Origin: a virus
Reading direction: 5' to 3' (one strand)
DNA length: 64,000 bases
IMG/VR virus record: IMGVR_UViG_3300030060_007423
Location: 62,001-126,000 of that record
Part shown: positions 52,240 through 60,201 of the stretch, piece after piece
How the letters are laid out: every line of letters starts with the position of its first letter
How positions within the stretch are numbered: the stretch's first letter is position 1
Notes under the pieces: generated by a model
Seen by the model: only the letters and a program-made list of their open reading frames with translations
Told to the model about the DNA's origin: nothing
Databases searched by the model: none
Made by a program: the position numbers and the translations under genes

Positions 52240-52263
52240 TCAAGATTTTTAGTTATATTTATA
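52240..52263 (+). promoter_or_regulatory. YCAA-N8-GTTATATT promoter with long leader
   Basis: TCAA at 52240 and GTTATATTTATA from 52252. The ATG of the beta-barrel gene is at 52340, leaving a leader of about 70 bases with a small CTCC/GGAG hairpin around 52280-52295 and a purine-rich SD region AGAGG. The longest leader of the window. Confidence 0.65.
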
Positions 52264-52339
52264 ACTTAAAGAAATAACTCCACTATTAGGAGCTATGCAT
52301 ACAATTTAGAATAGAGGTTAGAAAAAAAGAGGAAAATAC

Positions 52340-52753
52340 ATGAGAAATTTAATTTTAACAATTGCTTTAGTATGTGGATTAGTTTTCACATCACAAGCAC
52401 AAAACGCTAAAGGCGACTGGTATGTTGGAACTGGTGATATTGCTAATATCGCTTGGACTGACTGGGCAATAAACCCAACAATTGGATATGCAGTACATGA
52501 CAACCTTATGGTTGGCGCATCTGTATCACAAGCAAATGAAGAAGCTGATTTAGATATGGATTTCCACGCTAGATATTTCTGGAACGGATATTTCGGATAT
52601 GTAGCGACTGATGGACTTAGCACTGATGGCATGCTATTAGGTGCTGGTAAAATGTTTACACTACGAAAAGGTGTCTATGTAGACCCTAAAGTAGTATATA
52701 ACTCAGGAGATAAGACAACGAACCTACAGTTAGGTTTCGGTCTTACATTTTAA
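52340..52753 (+). CDS. Small outer-membrane beta-barrel protein
   Basis: 137 residues. Signal peptide MRNLILTIALVCGLVFTSQAQ; alternating strands (PTIGYAVHDNLMVGASVS, FHARYFWNGYFGYV) and the C-terminal LGFGLTF with terminal Phe indicate an eight-stranded OmpW/OmpA-like barrel. Its own promoter and a long leader suggest strong expression. A candidate for modifying the host surface during infection. Confidence 0.78.
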   Translation: MRNLILTIALVCGLVFTSQAQNAKGDWYVGTGDIANIAWTDWAINPTIGYAVHDNLMVGASVSQANEEADLDMDFHARYFWNGYFGYVATDGLSTDGMLLGAGKMFTLRKGVYVDPKVVYNSGDKTTNLQLGFGLTF

Positions 52754-52814
52754 TTATTAATTAAACCCTCTAATCTAAATTATTTTATTAACATTAACAA
52801 AGAAGGAGAAAACA

Positions 52815-53039
52815 ATGGATTCAGTAATTAAATACGTAACAGGTTTTTTTGGTGGATTGTTATCAATTATGATGGCAGTTTTACCAGTTACTATCGTTTG
52901 GCAAGTATTGACAGGCGGAAATGTATTTGGAATGGATGTTGTTGCTAATTTATCTGCTCTTGTAGAATCACTAGGTAATGGTGGTTTTGTAGGACTAGTA
53001 GTATTGGTAATAATTGCGTCATTCTTTACTAAGAAATAG
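52815..53039 (+). CDS. Small membrane protein (74 aa)
   Basis: Two hydrophobic helices (FFGGLLSIMMAVLPVTIVWQ and GGFVGLVVLVIIASFF) separated by a short loop, Lys at the end. SD AAGGAG precedes the start. Shares the transcript with the beta-barrel gene and ends at the window's only clear terminator. A holin-like protein is possible. Confidence 0.6.
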   Translation: MDSVIKYVTGFFGGLLSIMMAVLPVTIVWQVLTGGNVFGMDVVANLSALVESLGNGGFVGLVVLVIIASFFTKK

Positions 53040-53062
53040 TTTTATTTGATAATAATCTAGTT

Positions 53063-53099
53063 AAACGGCTCTGAAGAAATTTGGAGCCGTTTTATTTTT
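53063..53099 (+). terminator. Intrinsic terminator
   Basis: AAACGGCTC (53063-53071) pairs with GAGCCGTTT (53084-53092) around a 12-base loop, followed by TTATTTTTATTT. It closes the 52.2-53.0 kb unit. It is the only strong GC hairpin plus T-run found on the + strand. Confidence 0.85.
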
Positions 53100-53104
53100 A
53101 TTTG

Positions 53105-53129
53105 TCAATTATTTTTGTTATATTTATTA
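53105..53129 (+). promoter_or_regulatory. YCAA-N8-GTTATATT promoter
   Basis: TCAA at 53105 and GTTATATTTATTA from 53117, just after the terminator. The ATG at 53146 follows 29 bases after the G. Confidence 0.7.
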
Positions 53130-53145
53130 AAAAGAAAATCAAACT

Positions 53146-53310
53146 ATGGAAACAATAGCAATTATTTTATTTGGAGCAGCTTGCTTCGCAATGGGAATGT
53201 ATGTAACTACTCAGATAAGTTCATGGATAGACAGTAGGATACAACATAAAAAGTTTATGAAAAACTTGGAAAACTTTGATAAAGACAAAGATGGAAATAA
53301 AAGCGTTTAA
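53146..53310 (+). CDS. Small membrane protein (54 aa)
   Basis: METIAIILFGAACFAMGMYV is an N-terminal hydrophobic segment, followed by a charged, Lys/Asp-rich tail (NFDKDKDGNK). First gene behind the promoter at 53105. Overlaps the next gene by 20 bases. Confidence 0.55.
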   Translation: METIAIILFGAACFAMGMYVTTQISSWIDSRIQHKKFMKNLENFDKDKDGNKSV

Positions 53311-53479
53311 TAAAGGATTAAAGGTTATAAGTAGTTGTAAGAATTATTCTCAAATTAGAGGAGCTTATAATTATGTACATAACTATAGAATCTTGTTTGG
53401 TAAAACAAAATTATGGAAAGACCTCTATAATTTTTGTGGTAGAAAACGAGAAATGTTAGGAGACTATGATGGAAGATAA
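53291..53479 (+). CDS. Small basic hypothetical protein (62 aa)
   Basis: Starts at the ATG 53291 rather than the TTG 53276. Rich in Lys, Tyr and Asn (SQIRGAYNYVHNYRILFGKT). No domain recognised. Confidence 0.5.
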   Translation: MEIKAFNKGLKVISSCKNYSQIRGAYNYVHNYRILFGKTKLWKDLYNFCGRKREMLGDYDGR

Positions 53480-53543
53480 GTATTGGGTAACAACAACTAC
53501 AGCTGGTGATTACGAAGTTGTATATCATATAGTGGAGAATTAA
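53469..53543 (+). CDS. Very small ORF (24 aa)
   Basis: MEDKYWVTTTTAGDYEVVYH overlaps the preceding gene by 11 bases and stops one base before the next start, matching the tight packing around it. Coding status is uncertain because of length. Confidence 0.35.
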   Translation: MEDKYWVTTTTAGDYEVVYHIVEN

Positions 53544-53544
53544 T

Positions 53545-53763
53545 ATGGGATTTCATAAAAGATATATTAGTAATGACCAAATAATGAAAATGTATACCAA
53601 TGATGGAATGCAAAAGGTTTATGATTGGTATACAAAAGGTGTTGACGCATTAATTACAGAGACGGGCCTTGCATCAGATGTTGGAGATTTAATAGGAACA
53701 AATGATGACTGGAATAAAATGTCAATATTAATATCAACAGCTGCAATTAAACAGGCAAAGTAA
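53545..53763 (+). CDS. Small hypothetical protein (72 aa)
   Basis: Helical (DQIMKMYTNDGMQKVYDWYT). SD GTGGAG-like sequence upstream; shares its last base with the next start. No family recognised. Confidence 0.55.
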   Translation: MGFHKRYISNDQIMKMYTNDGMQKVYDWYTKGVDALITETGLASDVGDLIGTNDDWNKMSILISTAAIKQAK

Positions 53764-54278
53764 TGTCAGATATAGTTAGGAAGAGACATAGTAAAAGACC
53801 ACTTCTTCAGGCAGAACTTGAAGTTGCAATGAAAAATAGCAAATCAAATAAAGGTGCAGCTAGATTTTTAGGAGTATCGTATAACACATATAAAAAATAT
53901 GCAAAGTTATATACAGATGAAAGTGGTACTACTCTTTTTGACAAACATCGTAACTGGTATGGAAGAGGTATTCCAAAAGTTAGAGACTTAGGAAAGATTC
54001 CATTGGAAGAAATACTTGAAGGTAAACATCCAACATATCCAAGATGGAAACTTAGAGAGAGATTAGTTAAGGCTGGATATTTGGAAGGTGCATGCCAAAA
54101 TTGTGGATATTGTGAAACACGAATCACTGACGGGAGAAGTCCACTGCTTCTAGAATTTAGTGATGAAAATGTAAATAACTTGAAGGTAGATAATCTATAC
54201 GAATTATGTTATAATTGTCACTTTCAATTAATAGGTGGATTAAATCAGAAAAAATCAAATAAATTACATGGAATTTAA
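53763..54278 (+). CDS. HTH protein with degenerate HNH-like zinc motif
   Basis: 171 residues. Residues 17-50 hold a helix-turn-helix (NKGAARFLGVSYNTYKKYA). The C-terminus has CQNCGYCETRI, then LLLEFSDENVNNLKVDNLYE and LCYNCHFQL: the zinc Cys pairs of an HNH endonuclease, but the catalytic HH position is replaced by Glu-Phe. It may bind DNA without cutting, or be a divergent homing-endonuclease relative. Confidence 0.6.
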   Translation: MSDIVRKRHSKRPLLQAELEVAMKNSKSNKGAARFLGVSYNTYKKYAKLYTDESGTTLFDKHRNWYGRGIPKVRDLGKIPLEEILEGKHPTYPRWKLRERLVKAGYLEGACQNCGYCETRITDGRSPLLLEFSDENVNNLKVDNLYELCYNCHFQLIGGLNQKKSNKLHGI

Positions 54279-54289
54279 TAGAATTAGTT

Positions 54290-54895
54290 ATGAATAAAAT
54301 AGATAGAAATAAATTAAATCCAAACAAGGTTGTTGGATTTACAGCAGGAAATTTTGACCTACTACATCCAGGTTATATTTATACATTTGAAGACGCAAGA
54401 AAACATTGTGATCACTTCATTGTATTTTTACAGAGAGACCCTTCAGCAACACGGTTTACTAAATATAAACCTGTGATACCATTGTATGAAAGATATAGGG
54501 CATTGATGTCAATACAATATATTGATGAAGTATACATTTATCAAACTGAGGAGGAACTTTATGAATTAATTAAATTCTTCAAACCAGATGTAAGAATCCT
54601 TGGAGAAGATTATATTGGTAAACCTTGCACAGGAGATGATCTTCCTCCAAAAATTATTTATACAAGTAGAGCTCATGGTTGGTCAACAACTAAGTTAAAG
54701 GATTTAATTACAAAGCAAACTGTAAAACAAAATCCAGATATACTTAATAATGAAAAAGATGAAGAAGACATGAGTGATGAGGTTGATAGAGAAGCAGAAT
54801 GGTTAATTGACCAACATAATAGAAATAGACCAGCTGAAGAACATATTGATAACATTGATGATTTGCCACAGAATAATCAAGCATTTGGAGATTAA
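54290..54895 (+). CDS. Nucleotidyltransferase (TagD/HldE-type)
   Basis: 201 residues. FTAGNFDLLHPGYIYTFEDA has the HxGH-type motif as HPGY; WSTTKLKDLI is the ISTTxxK motif. The first about 145 residues form the cytidylyl/adenylyltransferase fold; the acidic C-terminal tail (about 50 residues) is extra. It would activate a phosphorylated alditol or heptose, linking to the sugar cluster. Confidence 0.75.
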   Translation: MNKIDRNKLNPNKVVGFTAGNFDLLHPGYIYTFEDARKHCDHFIVFLQRDPSATRFTKYKPVIPLYERYRALMSIQYIDEVYIYQTEEELYELIKFFKPDVRILGEDYIGKPCTGDDLPPKIIYTSRAHGWSTTKLKDLITKQTVKQNPDILNNEKDEEDMSDEVDREAEWLIDQHNRNRPAEEHIDNIDDLPQNNQAFGD

Positions 54896-54897
54896 TT

Positions 54898-55221
54898 ATG
54901 AAACATCCGTATTATGACAGTGATAGAAAAAAGAGAACAGAAAGATTTGCAATGGCAGCATGTTCCTTTAGCATAATTGGAATAGTTATCTTAATGATAG
55001 TTGCTTCATTCCTAAATTCTTGTAAAGATGCTCCAGAACCAACATTAGGCGATTTTCTTTCAGGTGATGAAAAAAATTTATTAGATACATTACAATCTAT
55101 AATACCAAATGGTGTTGGAATAATTGAATATGAAGATGGTACATGTGATAGTATAAGATACACTGAATCTGATGAAGATGTAAAGTGGATTGGAAATGAT
55201 GGGGTAGAGTTTTATGATTAA
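54898..55221 (+). CDS. Membrane-anchored small protein (107 aa)
   Basis: Basic cytoplasmic N-terminus (SDRKKRTERF), one membrane segment IIGIVILMIVASFL (about 25-39) followed by NSCKD, which could be a lipobox variant, then an acidic C-terminal domain. Function unknown. Confidence 0.5.
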   Translation: MKHPYYDSDRKKRTERFAMAACSFSIIGIVILMIVASFLNSCKDAPEPTLGDFLSGDEKNLLDTLQSIIPNGVGIIEYEDGTCDSIRYTESDEDVKWIGNDGVEFYD

Positions 55222-55375
55222 AAAGACATGGGCAAACATATTATTTGTTTTAGCTTGTATTATAACAATACCAGTAGCAATAGGAATGACAGTATTTTTA
55301 TGGGTACTTGGTTCAGTTGCAATAGTATTGTCATCAATATTAACAACAATAGAAACATTAAGGAATAAGAAATGA
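55214..55375 (+). CDS. Small two-TM membrane protein (53 aa)
   Basis: ANILFVLACIITIPVAIG and VFLWVLGSVAIVLSSILT are two hydrophobic segments. Overlaps the upstream gene by 8 bases and the downstream gene by 4 (ATGA). Confidence 0.55.
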   Translation: MIKKTWANILFVLACIITIPVAIGMTVFLWVLGSVAIVLSSILTTIETLRNKK

Positions 55376-55590
55376 AAGTACATATTTACATACATAGAGA
55401 TGATGCAGCCACTGAAACTCTTGACCCTAAAACATATTGCATAAATCAACCTCCACAATACACTGAAGGTAAAAGTGATTATGTAATGGTTTCAATAACA
55501 ACAGACGAGTTTTGTGAGTTGGAAGATATGAGAGGTGATGCGACAGTTCAGGGCGACATATTAGATTCTGAAAAGCTACAGAATATTTAA
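55372..55590 (+). CDS. Small hypothetical protein (72 aa)
   Basis: Translationally coupled to the membrane protein. Acidic, MKVHIYIHRDDAATETLDPK; beta-strand start. No family. Confidence 0.55.
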   Translation: MKVHIYIHRDDAATETLDPKTYCINQPPQYTEGKSDYVMVSITTDEFCELEDMRGDATVQGDILDSEKLQNI

Positions 55591-55645
55591 CAATAGATTA
55601 ACATTAGATTAATATAATTGTAGCATATTTTCTATATTTATTAAT

Positions 55646-55723
55646 ATGGAAACCAAAAAACTTGATATAACTCCTGCAATTTATGTAACAATAATGATTG
55701 TTGTATTCCTATTAGCACTCTAA
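55646..55723 (+). CDS. Tiny membrane peptide (25 aa) with own promoter
   Basis: METKKLDITPAIYVTIMIVV then FLLAL: a single hydrophobic helix. The core CTATATTTATTAAT ends directly before the ATG, so it would be leaderless and transcribed independently. Coding status is likely but not certain because of length. Confidence 0.45.
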   Translation: METKKLDITPAIYVTIMIVVFLLAL

Positions 55724-55816
55724 TTGTTAATAACTTTTTTAGCTTTTTTTAGAAAAAAGTCTCCCAAAAATTTTTTTTTCCCAATAATTCTAGTTATATT
55801 TATATATAAATAATTG
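55724..55816 (+). promoter_or_regulatory. Class I phage promoter module
   Basis: TTGTTAATAACTTTTTT (55724-55740), a T-tract TTTTTTTTTC, CCAATAATTC (55781-55790) and TAGTTATATTTATATATAAA (from 55791). CCAA lies 12 bases before the core G at 55793, as at the other sites. The ATG at 55831 follows. Nearly the same as 2195. Confidence 0.68.
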
Positions 55817-55830
55817 ATAATACTAAAACT

Positions 55831-56286
55831 ATGATAATATACATTGACTTAGACGGTGTACTTGCTGACTTTCAAAAGGCTGCATCACAACATCCAGATT
55901 ATGGAACAAAAGGTTTCAGACCAGATTTAACATTAGATTTTTCTAAATTTGATATAATTCCTGGAGCAAAAGATGCGGTAAAACAAATACTAGATATGGG
56001 ACATGATGTTTATATTGCAAGCACGGCTCCTTGGGACAATCCAAATGCTTGGACTCAGAAGAGAGAATGGGTAGGAAAAAACTTTCCAGAACTAAAAAGA
56101 AAAGTATTTTTAACTCACCACAAAAACCTGCTTAAAGGTGACATTCTTATTGATGATTCAACATACAGAGGACAAACTGAGTTTGAAGGAGAATTTATGA
56201 AGTTTGACCCTAGCATTGGTTACGATTGGGATTTCATGGTTAAGTCAATTGATAATATGACTAAGTTGTTAAAAATAATTTGTTAA
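55831..56286 (+). CDS. 5'(3')-deoxyribonucleotidase-like phosphatase
   Basis: 151 residues, HAD fold of the NT5C type. IYIDLDGVLADFQ has the nucleophile Asp6 and Asp8; ASTAPWDNPNAW is the characteristic second motif; FLTHHKNLLKGDILIDD supplies the Lys and Asp pair. It removes phosphate from nucleoside monophosphates, probably to shape the dNTP pool. It ends TGT TAA TAA, overlapping the next promoter module. Confidence 0.85.
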   Translation: MIIYIDLDGVLADFQKAASQHPDYGTKGFRPDLTLDFSKFDIIPGAKDAVKQILDMGHDVYIASTAPWDNPNAWTQKREWVGKNFPELKRKVFLTHHKNLLKGDILIDDSTYRGQTEFEGEFMKFDPSIGYDWDFMVKSIDNMTKLLKIIC

Positions 56287-56353
56287 TAACTTTTATAAAA
56301 AAGTTGTGAAAATAGTTTTTTTTCCCAATAATTCTAGTTATATTTATATATAA
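56280..56353 (+). promoter_or_regulatory. Class I phage promoter module
   Basis: TTGTTAATAACTTTT from 56280, AAAAAAGTTGTGAAAATA from 56297, a T-tract, CCCAATAATTC, TAGTTATATTTATATATAAC (core G at 56337; CCAA at 56325). The stretch 56297-56350 is almost identical to 62805-62858. ATG of the next gene at 56383. Confidence 0.7.
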
Positions 56354-56382
56354 CAAATTGGTAATAATAATAAATACTAAAT

Positions 56383-56724
56383 ATGAAAATAGATAAATCT
56401 ATCGCTACAAAGTTCAGAGCAGACTTTCAGAAAACTGTTCAAAAGTTAGAAAAAAAATACGGAATGAGAATCTCTTTAGGTAACATTCGCTATGATTCAG
56501 AAGAATTAAAGAGTACTTTGACAGCAATATCTGTTAAAGGTGGTGGTACCAAAAGACTTTCAATGTCTGATATATTTATTGGTGACAAGGTTTTGATTAA
56601 CCACAGAAAAACTAAAGGTCAATCATTTGAAGTTACTAAGAAAGCAATCAAGAATGTACAAGTTCAAAACACAAAAACTGGTGAAAGGTTTACTGTAGCG
56701 CCAAGTTTATTAATTAAAATATAA
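56383..56724 (+). CDS. Small basic hypothetical protein (113 aa)
   Basis: Lys-rich; DIFIGDKVLINHRKTKGQSF looks like a small beta barrel similar to SH3-like or KOW-type domains. Four bases before the DNA ligase gene, so likely co-expressed and possibly DNA-related. Confidence 0.55.
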   Translation: MKIDKSIATKFRADFQKTVQKLEKKYGMRISLGNIRYDSEELKSTLTAISVKGGGTKRLSMSDIFIGDKVLINHRKTKGQSFEVTKKAIKNVQVQNTKTGERFTVAPSLLIKI

Positions 56725-56727
56725 TAT

Positions 56728-58008
56728 ATGAAAGAATTAAAGCAGTTTATAGATGAAATGAAAAATACTTCTTCACTTAATGAAAAGAAGAAGATTATTG
56801 AAAAGTACAAAGACAATAAATTTATTATGAAGGTTATACAATATACTTATGACCCTTATAAGAAATACAATGTCACAAGTAAAAATTGTAAAAAGCTCTC
56901 TCATATTTGTGATGAAGATTGTGGATTTGTAGATTTGTTTGAATTGTTAGATGATTTAGATAATAGAACTTATACAGGACATGATGCAATTGCAATGGTT
57001 AATGGATATATCTTTCAGAATTCAGATTATGAAGATGTAATTTTTGGTATCATTGACAGAAATATTGAGATTCGTGCAAATGCCAGTGTATTCAATAAAA
57101 TAATTCCAGGACTTGTACCAACATTTGATGTTGCATTAGCAACTAAATATGAATCAAGATTTTGTGATTTTGATAATGAAGAGTGGTATGCAAGTAGAAA
57201 ACTTGACGGTGTAAGATGTATTGTTAGAAAGGATGGAGATACTATTAAAGCTTACTCACGAGCTGGTAATGAATTCACAACTTTACAAAAAGTATTGGAT
57301 GATGTAAAGTTAATGCCTGGTGATTTTGTATTAGATGGTGAGATTTGTATGATGGATGAAAATGGCAATGAAGATTTTCAAGGTATCATGAAACAAATCA
57401 AAAAGAAGAATCATACTATTGAAAATCCAAAATTTGTTATATTTGATTACTTAAGTCTTAGTGAATTTGATAATAAAACTAGCCAAATGATTTTATCAGA
57501 AAGACTTAATGAACTCAAAGGAGAAATTCCACATGATGGGTATTATGATTACTTAACTTTACTTCCTCAGCAACTTGTAAATAGTGAAGAAGAACTTTTA
57601 GAGATGACAGCTGAAGCTGAAACCAATGGTTATGAAGGAGTTATGTTAAGAAAGAATGTTGGTTATGAAGGTAAGAGAAGCAAAAATCTTTTGAAATGTA
57701 AAAAATTCCATGATGCAGAATATAAAGTTATGGGAGCTACCAATGGAGATATTAGAATTATTGAAGATGGAAAAGAAAAGACAATAAATTGTTTGAGTAT
57801 GATTACAATAAATCATAAAGGAACTCAAGTTGGTGTTGGTTCAGGATTTAATTTTGACCAAAGAAAAGAATTTGGAAAGGATCACAGTAAAATTTTAGGT
57901 AAGACAATTACCGTACAATATTTTGAAGAAAGTAAAAATCAATTTGGAGAATACTCATTGAGATTTCCAGTAATTAAACATATATTTGAAAATGGAAGAA
58001 ATGTCTAA
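56728..58008 (+). CDS. ATP-dependent DNA ligase
   Basis: 426 residues. The adenylation motif I is YASRKLDGVR (Lys158); motif III FVLDGEICM (203-206 DGEI), motif IV YEGVMLRK and motif V LLKCKK are in order. An alpha-helical N-terminal domain (1-145) precedes, and an OB-fold domain follows, as in T4 gp30. Seals nicks in replicated phage DNA. Confidence 0.93.
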   Translation: MKELKQFIDEMKNTSSLNEKKKIIEKYKDNKFIMKVIQYTYDPYKKYNVTSKNCKKLSHICDEDCGFVDLFELLDDLDNRTYTGHDAIAMVNGYIFQNSDYEDVIFGIIDRNIEIRANASVFNKIIPGLVPTFDVALATKYESRFCDFDNEEWYASRKLDGVRCIVRKDGDTIKAYSRAGNEFTTLQKVLDDVKLMPGDFVLDGEICMMDENGNEDFQGIMKQIKKKNHTIENPKFVIFDYLSLSEFDNKTSQMILSERLNELKGEIPHDGYYDYLTLLPQQLVNSEEELLEMTAEAETNGYEGVMLRKNVGYEGKRSKNLLKCKKFHDAEYKVMGATNGDIRIIEDGKEKTINCLSMITINHKGTQVGVGSGFNFDQRKEFGKDHSKILGKTITVQYFEESKNQFGEYSLRFPVIKHIFENGRNV

Positions 58009-58528
58009 TATGAAGATAGCATACCTACATGGATTAGAAAGTAAAGTTGGTGGACCAAAAGTAGATTGGTTAATGAGTCTTGGTCATAAAGTTATATTTC
58101 CAAAAATGGACTATAGTGATGTAAATGAGTTTAGAGATACACTCCACCTTTTAGAAATGTATAAGCCAGATTTAATTATTGGTTCAAGTATGGGTGGTTG
58201 GTTTGCATGGAATATTGGAAAGATATTAAAAGTTCCAGTATTATTGTACAATCCTGCAATACTTGCACCTACATTAATTGATGTACCATTATGGGACAGT
58301 AAAGTATTTTTGGCATTAGGTACAAGTGATGAAGTAATAAATCCTAATCAAACAATTAAGTTATTGAACATGATTGATAAACATGATTTCAATATGAACA
58401 ATGTTTGGAAAGGTCCACATGGACATCAAACTCCACTCGATGTATTTCAATCAGCATTTTTATATTTTCAAAACAATATAAAAGCAAATATTAATCTATA
58501 TAAAAGACATAAACATGATAAAATATAA
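58001..58528 (+). CDS. Alpha/beta hydrolase (YqiA-like esterase)
   Basis: About 175 residues. IAYLHGLESKVGGPK is the oxyanion-hole strand of YqiA-type hydrolases; IIGSSMGGWFAW is the nucleophile elbow G-x-S-x-G with Ser; GTSDEVINP and GPHGHQTP supply the Asp and His. Starts at 58001 or 58010 are both possible, overlapping the ligase end. Substrate unknown. Confidence 0.82.
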   Translation: MSNMKIAYLHGLESKVGGPKVDWLMSLGHKVIFPKMDYSDVNEFRDTLHLLEMYKPDLIIGSSMGGWFAWNIGKILKVPVLLYNPAILAPTLIDVPLWDSKVFLALGTSDEVINPNQTIKLLNMIDKHDFNMNNVWKGPHGHQTPLDVFQSAFLYFQNNIKANINLYKRHKHDKI

Positions 58529-58820
58529 AGGAATTGCTCCACCAACATTTATGGAATTAAATGGTAAAAATTATTTAATGCCAGGTTTTACAGAAGTACC
58601 ACATTCGTGCGGTGTACACAACTGGAATGATTACATTGTTTGGGAAAGAATTGAAAGTAAAGATTCTCCAAGTGATAAGTGGACAGTTGAAAGTTCATCA
58701 ACAGCTGGAATATTTTACACTGTGAAAAAAGTTGGAGAAAATTATGAATGTGATTGTCCTGGCTATAGGTTTAGAAGAAAAGAATGTAGACACATTAGGG
58801 GAATAAAAGAGTCAGTATAA
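58515..58820 (+). CDS. SWIM zinc-finger-like protein
   Basis: 101 residues. YECDCPGYRFRRKECRHI near the C-terminus is the CxCx(n)CxH pattern of SWIM domains, expected to bind zinc and nucleic acid or protein. The N-terminal part (NYLMPGFTEVPHSCGVHNWN) is unassigned. Confidence 0.7.
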   Translation: MIKYKGIAPPTFMELNGKNYLMPGFTEVPHSCGVHNWNDYIVWERIESKDSPSDKWTVESSSTAGIFYTVKKVGENYECDCPGYRFRRKECRHIRGIKESV

Positions 58821-58857
58821 ATCACAAATTGAATGTATAACTTAATATTTATAATAA

Positions 58858-59169
58858 ATGGAGAACTTTAATATGTTTAACTTTAATTCAGATAATGACA
58901 AATATGACGAAGTTGATTTACAAGATATCTTATATCAACTAAGAGGTGATGCAATGGAAAGAGGATTTGAAATTGTAATGGAAGAAGGAATTTCTGGATT
59001 AAGAGACTTAGGAAGTAATAAACCAAGGTTAATAGTAGAAAAAATGATAAAGTACTATTCACAGCCCGACATTGAGGAATATGAAAAGTGCGCCGAACTC
59101 GTTAAATTGTTACGTAATGACAAAATCAAAGAAGCAACGCTACCACAGAACATATCTAAAACTAGCTAA
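58858..59169 (+). CDS. Hypothetical protein (103 aa)
   Basis: Acidic and helical. The ATG follows AATATTTATAATAA directly, a promoter-core-like sequence, so a leaderless start is likely. Overlaps the deaminase gene by 53 bases. No family recognised. Confidence 0.6.
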   Translation: MENFNMFNFNSDNDKYDEVDLQDILYQLRGDAMERGFEIVMEEGISGLRDLGSNKPRLIVEKMIKYYSQPDIEEYEKCAELVKLLRNDKIKEATLPQNISKTS

Positions 59170-59539
59170 AGAGTGGTCCAAACTTTCTCATGCAAAGAGA
59201 ATGCAAGTTGGAGCCATTATGGTTAAAGATGGAATGATAATTTCAGACGGGTACAATGGTACTCCATCAGGATTTAATAATTCTTGTGAAGATAGTGAAG
59301 GCAATACAAAACCAGAAGTATTACATGCAGAGGCCAATGCAATACTTAAGTGTGCAAAACATGGTACAAGTTGCGAAGGTGCAACATTATACATCACATT
59401 AAGTCCATGTCAAGATTGTGCAAAATTAATTCATCAAGCAGGTATTAAAGAAGTAATCTATGAAGATGAATATAGATATGGAAATGGCTTAGAATTCCTA
59501 AAAAAATGTGGTGTCAATGTTAAAAAAATAGCAAAATAA
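59117..59539 (+). CDS. dCMP deaminase
   Basis: 140 residues starting at 59117; the longer frame from 59072 is not needed. HAEANAI (His70, Glu72) and SPCQDCAKL (Cys98, Cys101) form the zinc site of cytidine/deoxycytidylate deaminases, and DGYNGTPSGFN is the dCMP deaminase substrate loop. Converts dCMP to dUMP, supplying thymidylate synthesis. Confidence 0.9.
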   Translation: MTKSKKQRYHRTYLKLAKEWSKLSHAKRMQVGAIMVKDGMIISDGYNGTPSGFNNSCEDSEGNTKPEVLHAEANAILKCAKHGTSCEGATLYITLSPCQDCAKLIHQAGIKEVIYEDEYRYGNGLEFLKKCGVNVKKIAK

Positions 59540-59549
59540 TTTTTTTATA

Positions 59550-59576
59550 TCAAAAAAAATGGTTATATTAATTAAA
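59550..59576 (+). promoter_or_regulatory. YCAA-N8-GTTATATT promoter
   Basis: TCAA at 59550 and GTTATATTAATTAAA from 59562. The ATG at 59594 follows 32 bases after the G. Confidence 0.68.
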
Positions 59577-59593
59577 AATTTAGAATAAAAGTT

Positions 59594-59968
59594 ATGATAA
59601 ACGAGAGAAGATACGAACAGTTTAAGAAGTACAAAAGAACAGTATTAAGAATGTTTCCACATGCAGAGACAAAGATAAGACCAAATGGCAAATTTACTGT
59701 TGAAGATGGCTTTGGTAGATGTATATTAAGACATTACCCTGATGTTGCAATGTGTGACAATATTTTCAATGCATGGAAAAATATTACAATTGTAAAGCAT
59801 TGGGATAGAATTGAACAACGAAACATTAAGAAGTCAAGAATTGATGTTAAAAATGTTGTAGGAAATACATCAAACATGCCAAGAAAAGAAGGCTGGGAGT
59901 ATCAAGATAATAATATATCAAATACTGGAGAAGTATATGATGAAGCAAATCAATATTCAAACGATTAA
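59594..59968 (+). CDS. Hypothetical protein (124 aa)
   Basis: Basic N-terminus (NERRYEQFKKYKRTVLRMF), then a centre GKFTVEDGFGRCILRHYP, and an Asn/Asp-rich C-terminus. Behind its own promoter. Unknown function. Confidence 0.6.
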   Translation: MINERRYEQFKKYKRTVLRMFPHAETKIRPNGKFTVEDGFGRCILRHYPDVAMCDNIFNAWKNITIVKHWDRIEQRNIKKSRIDVKNVVGNTSNMPRKEGWEYQDNNISNTGEVYDEANQYSND

Positions 59969-59985
59969 AAATAGGAGAAATAGTT

Positions 59986-60201
59986 ATGAAAATGTATTAT
60001 GTAGCAAATGTAAGGTTTACAGACGATAGTCGTAAAGGTGCAAAACAATTTACCAAAGAATTTTTAGTAGAAGCAGTAAGTATCACAGATGCTGAAACAA
60101 CTCTCACAAAAGCATTAAGAGAGGAAGGTACTGTTTTAGACTTTGAGGTCAGAGGTATAAGAGCAAGTAGAGTTGAAGAAGTTTATGCAAAACCTGAATA
60201 A
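59986..60201 (+). CDS. Small hypothetical protein (71 aa)
   Basis: KMYYVANVRFTDDSRKGAKQ, likely a small alpha/beta fold with KEFLVEAVSITDAETTLTKA. SD AGGAG precedes the start. No family known. Confidence 0.55.
   Translation: MKMYYVANVRFTDDSRKGAKQFTKEFLVEAVSITDAETTLTKALREEGTVLDFEVRGIRASRVEEVYAKPE

Noticed and set aside
55724-55740. DnaA box or replication origin at TTGTTAATAACTTTT
   Set aside because: The reverse complement TTATTAACA is only loosely like a DnaA box and the element recurs with promoters rather than in a cluster.
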